A DNA stretch of 64,000 nt from JAWKWH01 sp963669285 (GCA_963669285.2 CAXXSI010000014.1:372001-436000), one strand, 5' to 3'. Positions 38,177 to 47,229 are shown, numbered from the stretch's first letter. Notes: generated by a model not told the origin, from the letters alone. Numbers and translations: made by a program.

Positions 38177-39235
38177 CTACTTTCGCAATCCCAAAACCCA
38201 GTTGAAATAGGCGTCGTTCAGCCGAACGCCAATGTTGTAGGTTTCGGTCTCGGCAACGTTCACGCCAACAACAAGACGATCCTTGGTTTTCGGATTGTAG
38301 TCATAGATCGAGCTGCCGCTGGAGCCGGGATAGGTGTCGCAATCATAGTAGAGATTGATCTCGTCGACATCGGCGGAATTAACATTGCAGCTCGCGCGCC
38401 ACATTGTGCCGGGCGGTTTGTCGCCGGGATAGCCGATGATATTTGCACCGAAGTTTCCGAGGTTGGGCACATGGCCAAACCCAAGCCATCCGAGCTGATC
38501 GCCGATCGGCTGATCCAGGACGACCACACCCAAATCCCAAGGGACGACTGAGCCGTAAAAGCCCTGGTAGTTGTCGATGTAGCCCTGAAGGATAAATGCA
38601 TCCTGCCAGCCCACGACGCCAAATGGGGCGTCGTCCATTCCGTTCAGTCCGGGAGCAAACAGGAAATCGGCGTTCCAGCCACCCTTATCGTGGTTGTAGA
38701 GGCAGTGCGCCGCCGTAATGATCGTGCTCGGTCCGATCAACGTTGCCGAGCATGTGCCGAATTCGCCGTCCGGCCCTTCGCTTTGCAGCAAGCCGATCGT
38801 GCGAAATGGGTATTTTTGGGTCGATGTAATCTGAACGCGATCGTCGCCATTGAGAACCTGGCGCGATGCTTCGTCGCCGTCGTCAAGAAATGCCGGATCC
38901 ATCGCCGCATCTTCCAACGCGCGCTTGACGTCTTCGCTGGCAGGCGCCCGCTTTTCCTCACCACCCTTGGAGCGGGATACGGTTCCAAATCCCTTTATCA
39001 GATCTTCAGGATCACCCGCAGGGGCGCCACGGCTGATTTCGCCATCTGGCACCTTTGGTGGATCTACCGGTGTCGCATCCCGGTTCAGCTCGCCGGCTCC
39101 AGGCGCCGCGCGCGAAGTTTCAGCGTCCGGACTGCCGGTGCTCCCGCCGGATGTCTGAGCCAGCGCAGGGCCAACCGCAAGTGTGGTCAATGCAAATCCA
39201 ATGCAAACAGATGATCTGAAAATACTGCTATTCAT
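38177..39235 (-). CDS. Secreted V8/glutamyl-endopeptidase-like serine protease
   Basis: A 352-residue S1-fold protease. A signal peptide ends near residue 26 (GPALA-Q). Residues 27-125 are a Pro/Asp/Arg-rich pro-region with repeated SRGAP/SRAAP-type motifs. The catalytic domain opens at VLNGDDRVQIT (residue 127), the typical mature start of V8 and Bacillus Glu-specific enzymes. The triad is H177 (TAAHC), D234 (VPWDLGVVVLD) and S306 (YPGSSGSS). Cleavage after Glu/Asp is expected from the family. It is convergent with the caspase operon and divergent from the trypsin gene. Confidence 0.87.
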   Translation of the reverse strand: MNSSIFRSSVCIGFALTTLAVGPALAQTSGGSTGSPDAETSRAAPGAGELNRDATPVDPPKVPDGEISRGAPAGDPEDLIKGFGTVSRSKGGEEKRAPASEDVKRALEDAAMDPAFLDDGDEASRQVLNGDDRVQITSTQKYPFRTIGLLQSEGPDGEFGTCSATLIGPSTIITAAHCLYNHDKGGWNADFLFAPGLNGMDDAPFGVVGWQDAFILQGYIDNYQGFYGSVVPWDLGVVVLDQPIGDQLGWLGFGHVPNLGNFGANIIGYPGDKPPGTMWRASCNVNSADVDEINLYYDCDTYPGSSGSSIYDYNPKTKDRLVVGVNVAETETYNIGVRLNDAYFNWVLGLRK

Positions 39236-39541
39236 TTCGAGACTCTCCCAATATCAACAAGCCCAAAGTCGACGATGGCGCGAATTAGACCATGAAGTAT
39301 GTCCGCATCGTGTCCGCCAAAAAATTACCTCCCGACGAACACGCCGGCGCCGCATTCTGACAACGACACGAGCGTTCGCATGCCGATATCCCGGGCCATC
39401 GCAACAGAATGAACTGCCGTCACACTATTTTCAACATTGACTTCAACAAATTGGCAGCGGCAAGTTGGTTTTGGGAAACGTTTGCCCGATGCACGCCTGC
39501 TGCACCGGCTACATAATATTAGATATTAGGAGTATTTAAGA
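39236..39541. other. Shared upstream region of two divergent protease genes
   Basis: A 306-base gap between the V8-like and trypsin-like protease genes. It must hold both promoters, so the two could be co-regulated. The trypsin side becomes A+T-rich just before the gene and has AGGAG nine bases before its ATG. No palindrome or small gene was recognised. Confidence 0.5.
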
Positions 39542-40561
39542 ATGAATTGCCGAAACACGTTGGGACAAATCTTGGCACTGTCGATTGCTGCCACATTGGC
39601 GGGCCCCATTGCAGAAGCCGGCGCACAATTTGGCGGCATCCAGGCCGCCCAGTCGCCGATGTCGCGAATTCCCGATGCGAAGCGTACTCAACGCGAAGCG
39701 AGCGATGGAGAATTTCCTCGCGTCTTCGGCGGTGTGGAGGCCGAGAAGGATGCTTGGCCGTTTCAGGTCGGCTTGTTGACCAGCGAGATGCTGGATACGA
39801 ATCCCGATTCCCAGTTTGATGCCCAGTTCTGCGGCGGCAGCCTCATCTCACCGGAATGGGTGCTGACGGCGGCCCACTGTCTGGTGGACGGGTCGGAACC
39901 GATCCCGGCTGACGTTGTTACCGTTTTGATAAAGGCAACGGCTCTGAACGAGGGGGTACGAATTCCGGCTGGCGAAATCGTTGTCCATGACGGCTACTCG
40001 AACAGCACGCTGGACAATGATATCGCCTTGATCAAGCTTGCTTCGCCGGCCGACGCGCCGACGATCGCGTTGCCGCAGAACGATATTGAGAGCGGTGTTG
40101 CGACCGTCATCGGTTGGGGGCGGATGGAAGACGGGAACTTTCCGATAAACCTGATGCAGACCGAGGTTGATCTGAAACCGAACGACAGCTGCAACAGCGG
40201 CATGAAAGAGATCTACAGGGACGATCTTGCGAAATTTCTCTGGGATTTCAGTCCGCGGCTGCGGCTTTCGGGAGAGGATGTCGAGGCCGCGACCGCGTCG
40301 ATTGCCGCAACGATGGGCGACCCGCTGACCGCGAACATGCTTTGTGCCGGTACTGAATCCGGCGCACGTGATGCATGCAACGGTGACAGCGGCGGCCCGT
40401 TGTTCATTCAAAGCGACGACGGACTGATCCAGGTCGGCATTGTGAGCTGGGGCGACGGACCGCTGGATTCGGAAGTCGCCTGCGGACACCAGAACGCTTT
40501 TGGTGTCTACACCCGCATCAGCCGCTACCGTGACTGGATTTCGGAGAAGTCGGGGTTGTAA
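39542..40561 (+). CDS. Secreted trypsin-like serine protease (S1A) with zymogen site
   Basis: A 339-residue protease. The signal peptide ends near residue 28 (AEAGA-Q). A 32-residue propeptide ends EFPR60, followed by V61FGG, the classic trypsinogen activation junction. The triad is H112 (LTAAHC), D160 (LDNDIALIKL) and S283 (GDSGGP); Asp277 (RDACNGDSGG), six before the Ser, lines the S1 pocket and predicts cleavage after Arg/Lys. Extra helical material around residues 225-260 is unusual for a compact trypsin. Its stop codon touches repeat copy A. Confidence 0.9.
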   Translation: MNCRNTLGQILALSIAATLAGPIAEAGAQFGGIQAAQSPMSRIPDAKRTQREASDGEFPRVFGGVEAEKDAWPFQVGLLTSEMLDTNPDSQFDAQFCGGSLISPEWVLTAAHCLVDGSEPIPADVVTVLIKATALNEGVRIPAGEIVVHDGYSNSTLDNDIALIKLASPADAPTIALPQNDIESGVATVIGWGRMEDGNFPINLMQTEVDLKPNDSCNSGMKEIYRDDLAKFLWDFSPRLRLSGEDVEAATASIAATMGDPLTANMLCAGTESGARDACNGDSGGPLFIQSDDGLIQVGIVSWGDGPLDSEVACGHQNAFGVYTRISRYRDWISEKSGL

Positions 40562-40672
40562 AACGCGTCCGGCGCAAACTGAATCGTTTGAGCGCCGGGA
40601 TTTTGTGTTCCGGCAAGGAGCGTGGGGCGACGCGGTGTGATTACCGGTAGACCCGCGCGACGCAGACCGGGG
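40561..40672 (+). repeat. Dispersed repeat, copy A
   Basis: About 112 bases closely matching the copies at 42444-42558 (same orientation) and 60215-60330 (reverse). Shared blocks include GAATCGTTTGA, CCGGCAAGGAGCG and GGGGCGACGCGGTG. It lies between the trypsin stop and the comM stop. The first 20 bases are more diverged than in the other copies. It has no coding potential of its own. Confidence 0.85.
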
Positions 40673-40681
40673 CGAAGGGCG

Positions 40682-42221
40682 TCAGGCAGCGCTGCGGACC
40701 GGGCCGGCGGTGCTGCCTCGATGCGAGATCGCTTCGGCAAGATGAATTCGGTGTACCTGACTTTGACCATCCAGATCAGCCAAGGTGCGCGCGACCCGAA
40801 GAACACGGTGATAAGCCCGCGCAGAAAATCCAAGTTTTTCGCTCGCTTCGCCGAGCAGCGAGCGCCCGGCGTCATCCGGCTTTGAGATCTTCTCGATCAG
40901 GGCCGTATTACAGTGTGCATTTGTGGTGCCGGCCGGCATGCCCAGCTCGGCAAAACGCTGCTGCTGTGCCTGCCTTGCCTGGGCTACCCGTTCGGCCACG
41001 ACGTTGCTTGGCTCTCCTGTAGATGGAAGCGCCAGATCGCTGGCGCTGACTGCAGGAACTTCGATCCTGAGATCGATCCGGTCCATCAGGGGGCCCGATA
41101 TCCGGCCGACATACTCGGTTCGGCATCGGTGGCCACGGGCGCATTGGTATCCCGGTTCTCCGGCCATTCCACAGCGGCACGGATTCATGGCTGCGACGAG
41201 CTGAATGCGCGCGGGGTAACTCACGCGATGATTGGCGCGCGCAATGACGCACTCGCCGGTCTCCAAAGGCTGGCGCAGAGAATCAAGAACCTGCGGTGTA
41301 AACTCGGGAAACTCGTCGAGAAACAGAACACCATTGTGCGCAAGCGAAACCTCACCCGGTCTGACCCGAAGACCTCCGCCTACCATCGCCGCCATTGACG
41401 CCGAGTGGTGCGGCGCACGAAACGGTCTGCGGTCGGACAATTTACCATCGGCCAGTTCACCGGCGACGGAAGCGATCATCGAAACATCGAGCAGTTCTTT
41501 CGGTGTCAGGGGCGGAAGGATTGACGGCAGCCGTTGCGCGAGCATCGATTTTCCCGAGCCGGGCGGTCCGACCATGATCAGGTTGTGACCGCCGGCGGCG
41601 GCGACTTCCAACGCGCGTTTGGCGGTCTCCTGCCCCCCCCTTGATGTCGGCAAGATCGGGCAATCCGGTCGCCGCCGCCCTTACCCTTGCCTCGGGTCGC
41701 GAAAGAACCTGTGTTCCACGAAAATGATTTGCCGTGGCAATGAGACTGCGTGGTGCGAGGATATCCATGTCGGATCCCGCCCAGGCCGCTTCCGGGCCGC
41801 TGGAGTGTGGGCAAATGAGACCCAATCCCTGCGCATTTGCGCCCATTGCAGCCGGAAGCGCACCCGCGACAGGCGCAATTGTGCCGTCGAGCGACAGTTC
41901 TCCCAATACCAGGTATTCCGCCAACGCATCCCCCGGCACTGCGCCCAATGCAGCCATCAAACCCAGGGCGATTGGAAGGTCATAATGGCTTCCCTCTTTT
42001 GGCAAATCGGCGGGTGCCAGATTGATTGTGACTTTCTTCGCAGGGATGGACAGTCCGGACGCATGCAGGGCGGCCTGAACCCGTTCCCGGCTTTCCGCCA
42101 CGGCTTTGTCGGGAAGTCCGACAATGTGCATGCCGACCTTTCCCGGTGCGACCATGACCTGAACGTCCACCGGGACGGCCTCAATGCCGTGAAATGCGAC
42201 CGTACGCACTCGTGATACCAT
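40682..42221 (-). pseudogene. comM: YifB/ComM family AAA+ ATPase, frameshifted in a G8 tract
   Basis: Two overlapping frames together encode a full Mg-chelatase-like ATPase. The first (from ATG 42221; TTG 42227 possible) carries the N-terminal domain (GMHIVGLPDKAV, NLAPADLPKEG) up to DIKGG; the second continues QETAKRALEVAAAGGHNL with Walker A GPPGSGKSM, Walker B VLFLDEF and the C-rich CRCG segment. The junction is a run of eight G (plus-strand C at 41633-41640); seven would restore the frame. ComM is the branch-migration helicase of natural transformation. The gene may be inactive, phase-variable, read by slippage, or intact with a sequencing error. Confidence 0.85.
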
Positions 42222-42443
42222 GCCCAACCCCCCGCTGAAGGCAAAATCGCATCAATAAACATTCGGTTGATGCGGGTTGCAAGTTGTCCGCGAATACAAC
42301 CACAGTATAGAGATCAAATCAAGAACATTTTGGCAACCGCCTATCGCAAGACGTGTAATCTGCGTGTATCAGGTTGTATCAATGGAACATTTACCCGGCG
42401 ATCAACCCGCCCGAAACTTACTGGTTGTCGGAAAACAGCGGAC

Positions 42444-42558
42444 CTAGAGCGTATCCGGTTTAAATGGAATCGTTTGAACGCAGGGATTTTTTGGTCCGGC
42501 AAGGAGCGCGGGGCGACGCGGTGTGAGTACCGTTAGACCCGCGCTTCGACTGCGTCCC
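42444..42558 (+). repeat. Dispersed repeat, copy B (overlaps the end of gshB)
   Basis: About 115 bases beginning CTAGAGCGTATCCGG. It is nearly identical to the reverse complement of 60215-60330 for its first 95 bases and matches copy A at 40561-40672 in direct orientation. Together copies A and B bracket comM. Its last 26 bases encode, on the other strand, the final codons and TAA stop of gshB. Confidence 0.85.
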
Positions 42559-43471
42559 AGAAAAGCGCGGCGATGTCGGCGCCGCCGAACTTCTTGACTT
42601 CGCGTACACCGGTTGGTGACGTCACGTTAATCTCGGTGAGTAGGCCGCCGATGATGTCGATGCCGACCAGCGTGAATCCGCGCTCGCGCAACGACGGTCC
42701 AATTGTTGAGCAGATTTCCAATTCGCGATCGGTCAGGCCGGTCTTCTCGGCCTTTCCTCCGACATGCATATTGGAGCGGACGTCGGACTCCGCCGGTACG
42801 CGGTTTATCGCACCTACCGCCTCTCCCTCGATGAGAATGATCCGCTTGTCACCTTGCCTGACATCCTTCAGGTAACGTTGCACGATGAATGGCTCGCGAT
42901 ACATTTCATCGAACATCTCCAACAGGGATGTCATGTTGCGGTCGCCATCCTGCAGATGAAACACGCCGGCACCGCCATTGCCGTAGAGCGGTTTGATGAT
43001 GATGTCGCCGAATTCGCGGCGAAAGGCTGACACCTCCGCCGGATCCTTGGTGATCAGGGTTTCGGGCATCAGATCGGGAAACTCGGTGACGAAAATCTTC
43101 TCCGGGCTGTTGCGCACCCAGGCAGGATCGTTGACGACGAGGGTCTCTGGATGAATTCGTTCCAGAATGTGCGTCGTCGTGATGTAGTTCATGTCGAAAG
43201 GCGGATCCTGGCGTAGCAGCACGACGTCCACCTCGGAGAGGTTCCTGGCCTGCATACTGCCCAGTTCGAAATGATCGCCTTCCACGTCACGCACGATCAA
43301 CGGCTCGACCGTGGCCACGACCGTGCCATTGCGCATCGTCAGGCGGTCAGGCGTGTAATGATGAAGCCGGTGCCCGCGCGATTGCGCTTCCAGCGCCAGC
43401 GCAAATGTGGTGTCGCCGGCAATTGACAAGGTCGAAACATGATCCATTTGAATGGCGATATCGAGCGGCAT
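42533..43471 (-). CDS. gshB: Glutathione synthetase
   Basis: A 312-residue ATP-grasp enzyme joining gamma-glutamylcysteine and glycine. Recognisable elements are IAIQMDHVSTLSIAGDTTF at the N-terminus, LRQDPPFDMNYI near residue 98, the ATP-grasp segment IIKPLYGNGGAGVF, and NVTSPTGVREV near the end. ATG 43471 is chosen because GGGAG lies seven bases upstream; two other ATG/TTG starts occur upstream in frame. Length matches E. coli GshB (316). The last codons lie in repeat copy B, so the natural C-terminus may have been replaced. Confidence 0.93.
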   Translation of the reverse strand: MPLDIAIQMDHVSTLSIAGDTTFALALEAQSRGHRLHHYTPDRLTMRNGTVVATVEPLIVRDVEGDHFELGSMQARNLSEVDVVLLRQDPPFDMNYITTTHILERIHPETLVVNDPAWVRNSPEKIFVTEFPDLMPETLITKDPAEVSAFRREFGDIIIKPLYGNGGAGVFHLQDGDRNMTSLLEMFDEMYREPFIVQRYLKDVRQGDKRIILIEGEAVGAINRVPAESDVRSNMHVGGKAEKTGLTDRELEICSTIGPSLRERGFTLVGIDIIGGLLTEINVTSPTGVREVKKFGGADIAALFWDAVEARV

Positions 43472-43689
43472 AAACATACTCCCGTCGCAAGAATGCAGAT
43501 GCTGTCTATCGCTCAAGCCAGCGCGTGCCAATGTTACTTTTGCGGTTATAGTTCCAATTCGTCGCAATTCGAACGGCTGCAACGCGCTGTCATCAAAATC
43601 TTAATCCTTTGACGGCAGTTTTGACCAGCATTCATACCATCGGGCAACATGCCGGTTCGACACCGGCGACAGAGGCAGAACGGAAAACC

Positions 43690-44928
43690 ATGACCAGCGT
43701 CACCAGATTGAAAAAGGGCGAAAACAAACAGCTCGAGCTGACCATCCTGATGCCATGCCTCAACGAGGCCGAGACGCTGGAGATCTGCATCAGCAAAGCC
43801 AAGGGATATCTCGACCGCTCCGGAATCGACGGCGAAGTGCTGATTGCCGACAATGGCAGTACTGACGGATCACAGGCCATAGCGACCAAACTCGGTGCGC
43901 GCGTGGTACCGGTTGCCGACAAAGGCTACGGCGCAGCGCTGCTTGGCGGGATTGCCGCCGCCGATGGTCGCTACATCATCATGGGTGACGCTGATGACAG
44001 CTATGAATTCAGCGACTTGGAAGCTTTCGTGGCGCGGCTTCGCGACGGTGCCGACCTTGTGATGGGCAACCGTTTTCAGGGTGGCATCTCTGCCGGCGCT
44101 ATGCCCCCCCTGCACAAATACCTCGGAAATCCGGTTCTCAGCTTCGTCGGCAAGTTGTTCTTCAAAATCAAAGTCGGTGACTTCCATTGCGGATTGCGCG
44201 GCTTCAACGCCGAGAGCATCCGCAAACTGAACCTGCGCACCACCGGTATGGAATTCGCCTCCGAAATGGTTGTCCGCAGCTCGCTTGCCGGCTTGCGCAT
44301 GGACGAGGTACCGACGACACTCAAGCCGGACGGCAGAAGCCGGCCGCCGCATTTGCGCTCCTGGCGCGATGGTTGGCGGCATTTGAAATTTCTGCTGATG
44401 TACAATCCGCGCTGGCTGTTCTTCATCCCGGGCAGCATCCTCATCGGCCTCGGTGCGATGCTGTCGGCGCTGCTGTTCTTCGGCCCGCTGCAGATCGGCG
44501 GCAACCTGTCGCTCGATCTCAACACATTCGTCGCCTCCTGTTTCATGGTCGCGACCGGAATGCAGCTTCTCACGTTCGGAGTCATGTCCCGGTTTTACGC
44601 CGATATTACCGGTATTTTGCCGGCAAACCCCAGATCGATCTGGATCAAGGACAACATCAGTACCGACCGTCTTGCACTGAATGCCGGCATTTGCCTGCTG
44701 GCGGGATTGCTGTTCTTCGGCTACGCGCTGTTCTCCTGGGCCGGCGTCGGATTCGGATCCCTCGTCAGCCCGATGATACCGCGCATTGTCGTGCTTGGCC
44801 TGACCCTGATTGTCATCGCACTGCAGTTGTTCTTCTCAGCTTTCCTGCTGGGTGTGCTGCAAATACCGGTTTCTGATGGCCGCATCGGTGCAATCGGGTC
44901 TGCAGTGGAGCAAAAGAAAGCCGCATGA
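43690..44928 (+). CDS. Family 2 glycosyltransferase with C-terminal membrane segments (polyprenyl-phosphate sugar synthase type)
   Basis: About 412 residues. The GT-A domain starts LTILMPCLNEAETLEICISK; the nucleotide-sugar/metal motif is MGDADDSYEF, and the acceptor region DFHCGLRGFN follows. Two or more membrane segments lie after about residue 240. It resembles DPM1/GtrB-type enzymes that load a sugar on undecaprenyl phosphate. A TTG start 27 codons upstream is open, but ATG 43690 fits the fold better; neither has a strong ribosome site. The stop overlaps the GtrA gene by four bases. Confidence 0.85.
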   Translation: MTSVTRLKKGENKQLELTILMPCLNEAETLEICISKAKGYLDRSGIDGEVLIADNGSTDGSQAIATKLGARVVPVADKGYGAALLGGIAAADGRYIIMGDADDSYEFSDLEAFVARLRDGADLVMGNRFQGGISAGAMPPLHKYLGNPVLSFVGKLFFKIKVGDFHCGLRGFNAESIRKLNLRTTGMEFASEMVVRSSLAGLRMDEVPTTLKPDGRSRPPHLRSWRDGWRHLKFLLMYNPRWLFFIPGSILIGLGAMLSALLFFGPLQIGGNLSLDLNTFVASCFMVATGMQLLTFGVMSRFYADITGILPANPRSIWIKDNISTDRLALNAGICLLAGLLFFGYALFSWAGVGFGSLVSPMIPRIVVLGLTLIVIALQLFFSAFLLGVLQIPVSDGRIGAIGSAVEQKKAA

Positions 44929-45326
44929 ACAGAATTTCGCAGCTTGCCGACGGCAAGCGGCTGTTCAGATTTGCGGTCGTCGGAATTGGAGCCGCAGCAC
45001 TCCTCTTCGTGCTTTCCTACCTGTTTGTTCGCTTTGGAATGTCCCCGTTTTCGGGCAGCACGTTGGCCTATGCAATCGCCTTTGCCGTGGCCTACACCGC
45101 ACAAAGAAACTGGACTTTCGAAAGCCGCCAGCGCCACGGACGGACCTTGCCGCGCTACTTTGCCGTTCAGGCCGGCTGCGCGATCACCGCTGGCATAACG
45201 GCTCACACGGCCGTCACGCTTTTCGGTGCGTCTGCATTGGTGATGTCGATTGTAACCACAATCGTTGCCAGTGCGGTCAGCTTCGTCCTTTCCTCGCTTT
45301 GGGCATTCGCGCAGGATTCCGGATAA
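44925..45326 (+). CDS. GtrA family membrane protein (lipid-linked sugar flippase type)
   Basis: A 133-residue protein with four hydrophobic segments and the GtrA landmark FAVAYTAQRNWTFESRQRHG. GtrA proteins are thought to move polyprenyl-phosphate-linked sugars across the inner membrane. It overlaps the glycosyltransferase start-to-stop (ATGA) and lies just before a large membrane protein, forming the usual synthase-flippase-transferase trio. Confidence 0.87.
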   Translation: MNRISQLADGKRLFRFAVVGIGAAALLFVLSYLFVRFGMSPFSGSTLAYAIAFAVAYTAQRNWTFESRQRHGRTLPRYFAVQAGCAITAGITAHTAVTLFGASALVMSIVTTIVASAVSFVLSSLWAFAQDSG

Positions 45327-45405
45327 TCCGGCCACTTTACCAAATCTTGATCGGATCCTGATAGCAGCAAACATCTTGTTTGTTGACGGGTTTCGATTTG
45401 CGGGC

Positions 45406-47229
45406 ATGACTATTCAATCTGCACAGTTGAGAAATGCCGGTATAGCGGCCTCCGCGCTGCGCTCCGATGCGTGGATCTGCGTGTTCCTGGCCCTGCTGGC
45501 TCTGGTTCCACCGTTTTTTGACGGCAGTCTTGTCGATTGGTCCAGCGATAACGACAGCATGATGCGCCTGGTGCAGGTTCGCGACCTGTTGGCCGGGCAG
45601 GCATGGTTCGACCATACACAGTACAGAATGGGCGTGGATGATGGATTTGCCATGCACTGGTCGCGTATCGTCGATTTGCCGGTCGCAATGATTATGGCGG
45701 CGGCGGGCGCGGTGACCGGATCGCCTGCGATGGGCGAGTTGGCCGCCGGGATCATCTGGCCAAGCATTCTGCTGATGATCTCGATATTTGCTCTTGTCCG
45801 CATCGTCCGCCTGCTGGGTGGCGAACAGGCCACTCTGCCGGCCATGGTGATCGGCGCAATGACGCTCTACTCGATCGGTATTTTCGCACCCGGAGCGCTC
45901 GATCACCACAATCTGCAACTGACCGTTTGCCTGCTGGCGCTATGGGCACTCCTGGCCGGACAAAAGATTAGCCACGGAATTGGCGCGGGCGCTGCCGCAG
46001 CCGTCACCATGGCGGTTGGAATGGAAACGGTGCCGGTTGTGGCGGTAGCTTGTGGCGCGATCGCTGTCAGCTTTCTGGTCGCAGGCCCGAGATATGCGAA
46101 GGCAACACTCGGATTCGGCTTGGGATTCGCATCGACAAGCGCCTTGACGTTTGTGGCGACGGTGGCGCCTTCGAACTGGTCCGTTGTCCATTGCGACGCG
46201 CTTTCGCCGGCGCAACTTTCGATAGCGGTTCTCGGTGGATTGGGCCTTGCGGTGACGGCTTTCGTCCCCGCAGTTGGCGCCAATCCGTTGCGCCGGACGG
46301 TCGCGCTGGGCGCACTGGCCGTTTCACTCGCCCTGCTGGTCGGCTTGGCTTACCCCCAGTGCATCGCAAGCCCCTATGCCGGTCTGGACGAAAGACTGAA
46401 GACACTGTGGCTCTCAATGATCAGCGAGGCCCAGCCGATCACAAGCATTTGGGCGAAAGACCCGATCAACTTCGCGAAATTCTACGCCACTCCGCTCGCT
46501 GCCGCAGCTGTCCTGATCACGATACTGACCAAGGCGGCCAACAAACGCGAATGGCTGATCATCGCCGGGTTTCTTGGCGTCGCCATCACGGTGAGTTTCT
46601 GGCAGGTGCGCGGCGGCAATTTCGCGGTTGCATTTGCCGTCATCCCGCTGGCCGTTTGGGTCGGTGAAAAACGCGCAGCGGCCTTTGAGAGCAGCGGCGC
46701 CAGAGCGTCGCTCATCATGGTCCTTGCCTGGATCATCGCCCTGAACAGCAGCTGGACCGTTGCCGCAAAAACACTGCACAACGCTTCCGTTACCCGCTCG
46801 GCAGGTGCGCAGGCCGTCAGCGATGATGAAGGTGAAAGCGCTGCTTGCTACGGCGGGCAGGCGTTCTTGGACCTTGCGGCCATGAATCCGCAAACCGTCC
46901 TGGCCGTATCGAACTTGGGCCCAATCATCCTCAAGCAAACCCCGCACCGGGTTCTCGCCGGCCCCTATCACCGGAATATCGCAGGCAACATTGCAACATT
47001 GGACGCGTTCATGAGCGCACCTGACGACGCCCTTTTGGTATTGCGCGACAACAATGTCGGTCTGATCGTTCATTGTGCCGGTGAAAATGAGGCCAATTGG
47101 CTCGCTAAAATCGCCCCTGAGGGATTGCTGGCGGCCATCATCAGCGGCGAGGCGCCAAAGTGGCTGCGAAAGACCAGTTCGCCCACAAACGCCTCTGTTA
47201 ATATCTATAAAATTTCACCAAATATGTAA
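45406..47229 (+). CDS. Polytopic membrane glycosyltransferase (GT-C superfamily, STT3/ArnT-like)
   Basis: About 607 residues with roughly eleven membrane segments and a C-terminal soluble part of some 130 residues. The first periplasmic loop has an acidic SSDNDSMMRLVQVRDLLAGQ motif followed by WFDHTQYRMG, as in STT3/PglB-like GT-C enzymes. ATG 45406 follows the GtrA stop by 79 bases; a longer frame overlapping GtrA is open but unlike the family. Probably it transfers the lipid-linked sugar made by its neighbours to an envelope acceptor; the acceptor is unknown. Confidence 0.7.
   Translation: MTIQSAQLRNAGIAASALRSDAWICVFLALLALVPPFFDGSLVDWSSDNDSMMRLVQVRDLLAGQAWFDHTQYRMGVDDGFAMHWSRIVDLPVAMIMAAAGAVTGSPAMGELAAGIIWPSILLMISIFALVRIVRLLGGEQATLPAMVIGAMTLYSIGIFAPGALDHHNLQLTVCLLALWALLAGQKISHGIGAGAAAAVTMAVGMETVPVVAVACGAIAVSFLVAGPRYAKATLGFGLGFASTSALTFVATVAPSNWSVVHCDALSPAQLSIAVLGGLGLAVTAFVPAVGANPLRRTVALGALAVSLALLVGLAYPQCIASPYAGLDERLKTLWLSMISEAQPITSIWAKDPINFAKFYATPLAAAAVLITILTKAANKREWLIIAGFLGVAITVSFWQVRGGNFAVAFAVIPLAVWVGEKRAAAFESSGARASLIMVLAWIIALNSSWTVAAKTLHNASVTRSAGAQAVSDDEGESAACYGGQAFLDLAAMNPQTVLAVSNLGPIILKQTPHRVLAGPYHRNIAGNIATLDAFMSAPDDALLVLRDNNVGLIVHCAGENEANWLAKIAPEGLLAAIISGEAPKWLRKTSSPTNASVNIYKISPNM

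Noticed and set aside
44104..44110. A seven-C run in the GT2 gene as a possible second slippage site
   Set aside because: The glycosyltransferase frame continues unbroken through it and the protein motifs on both sides are in register.
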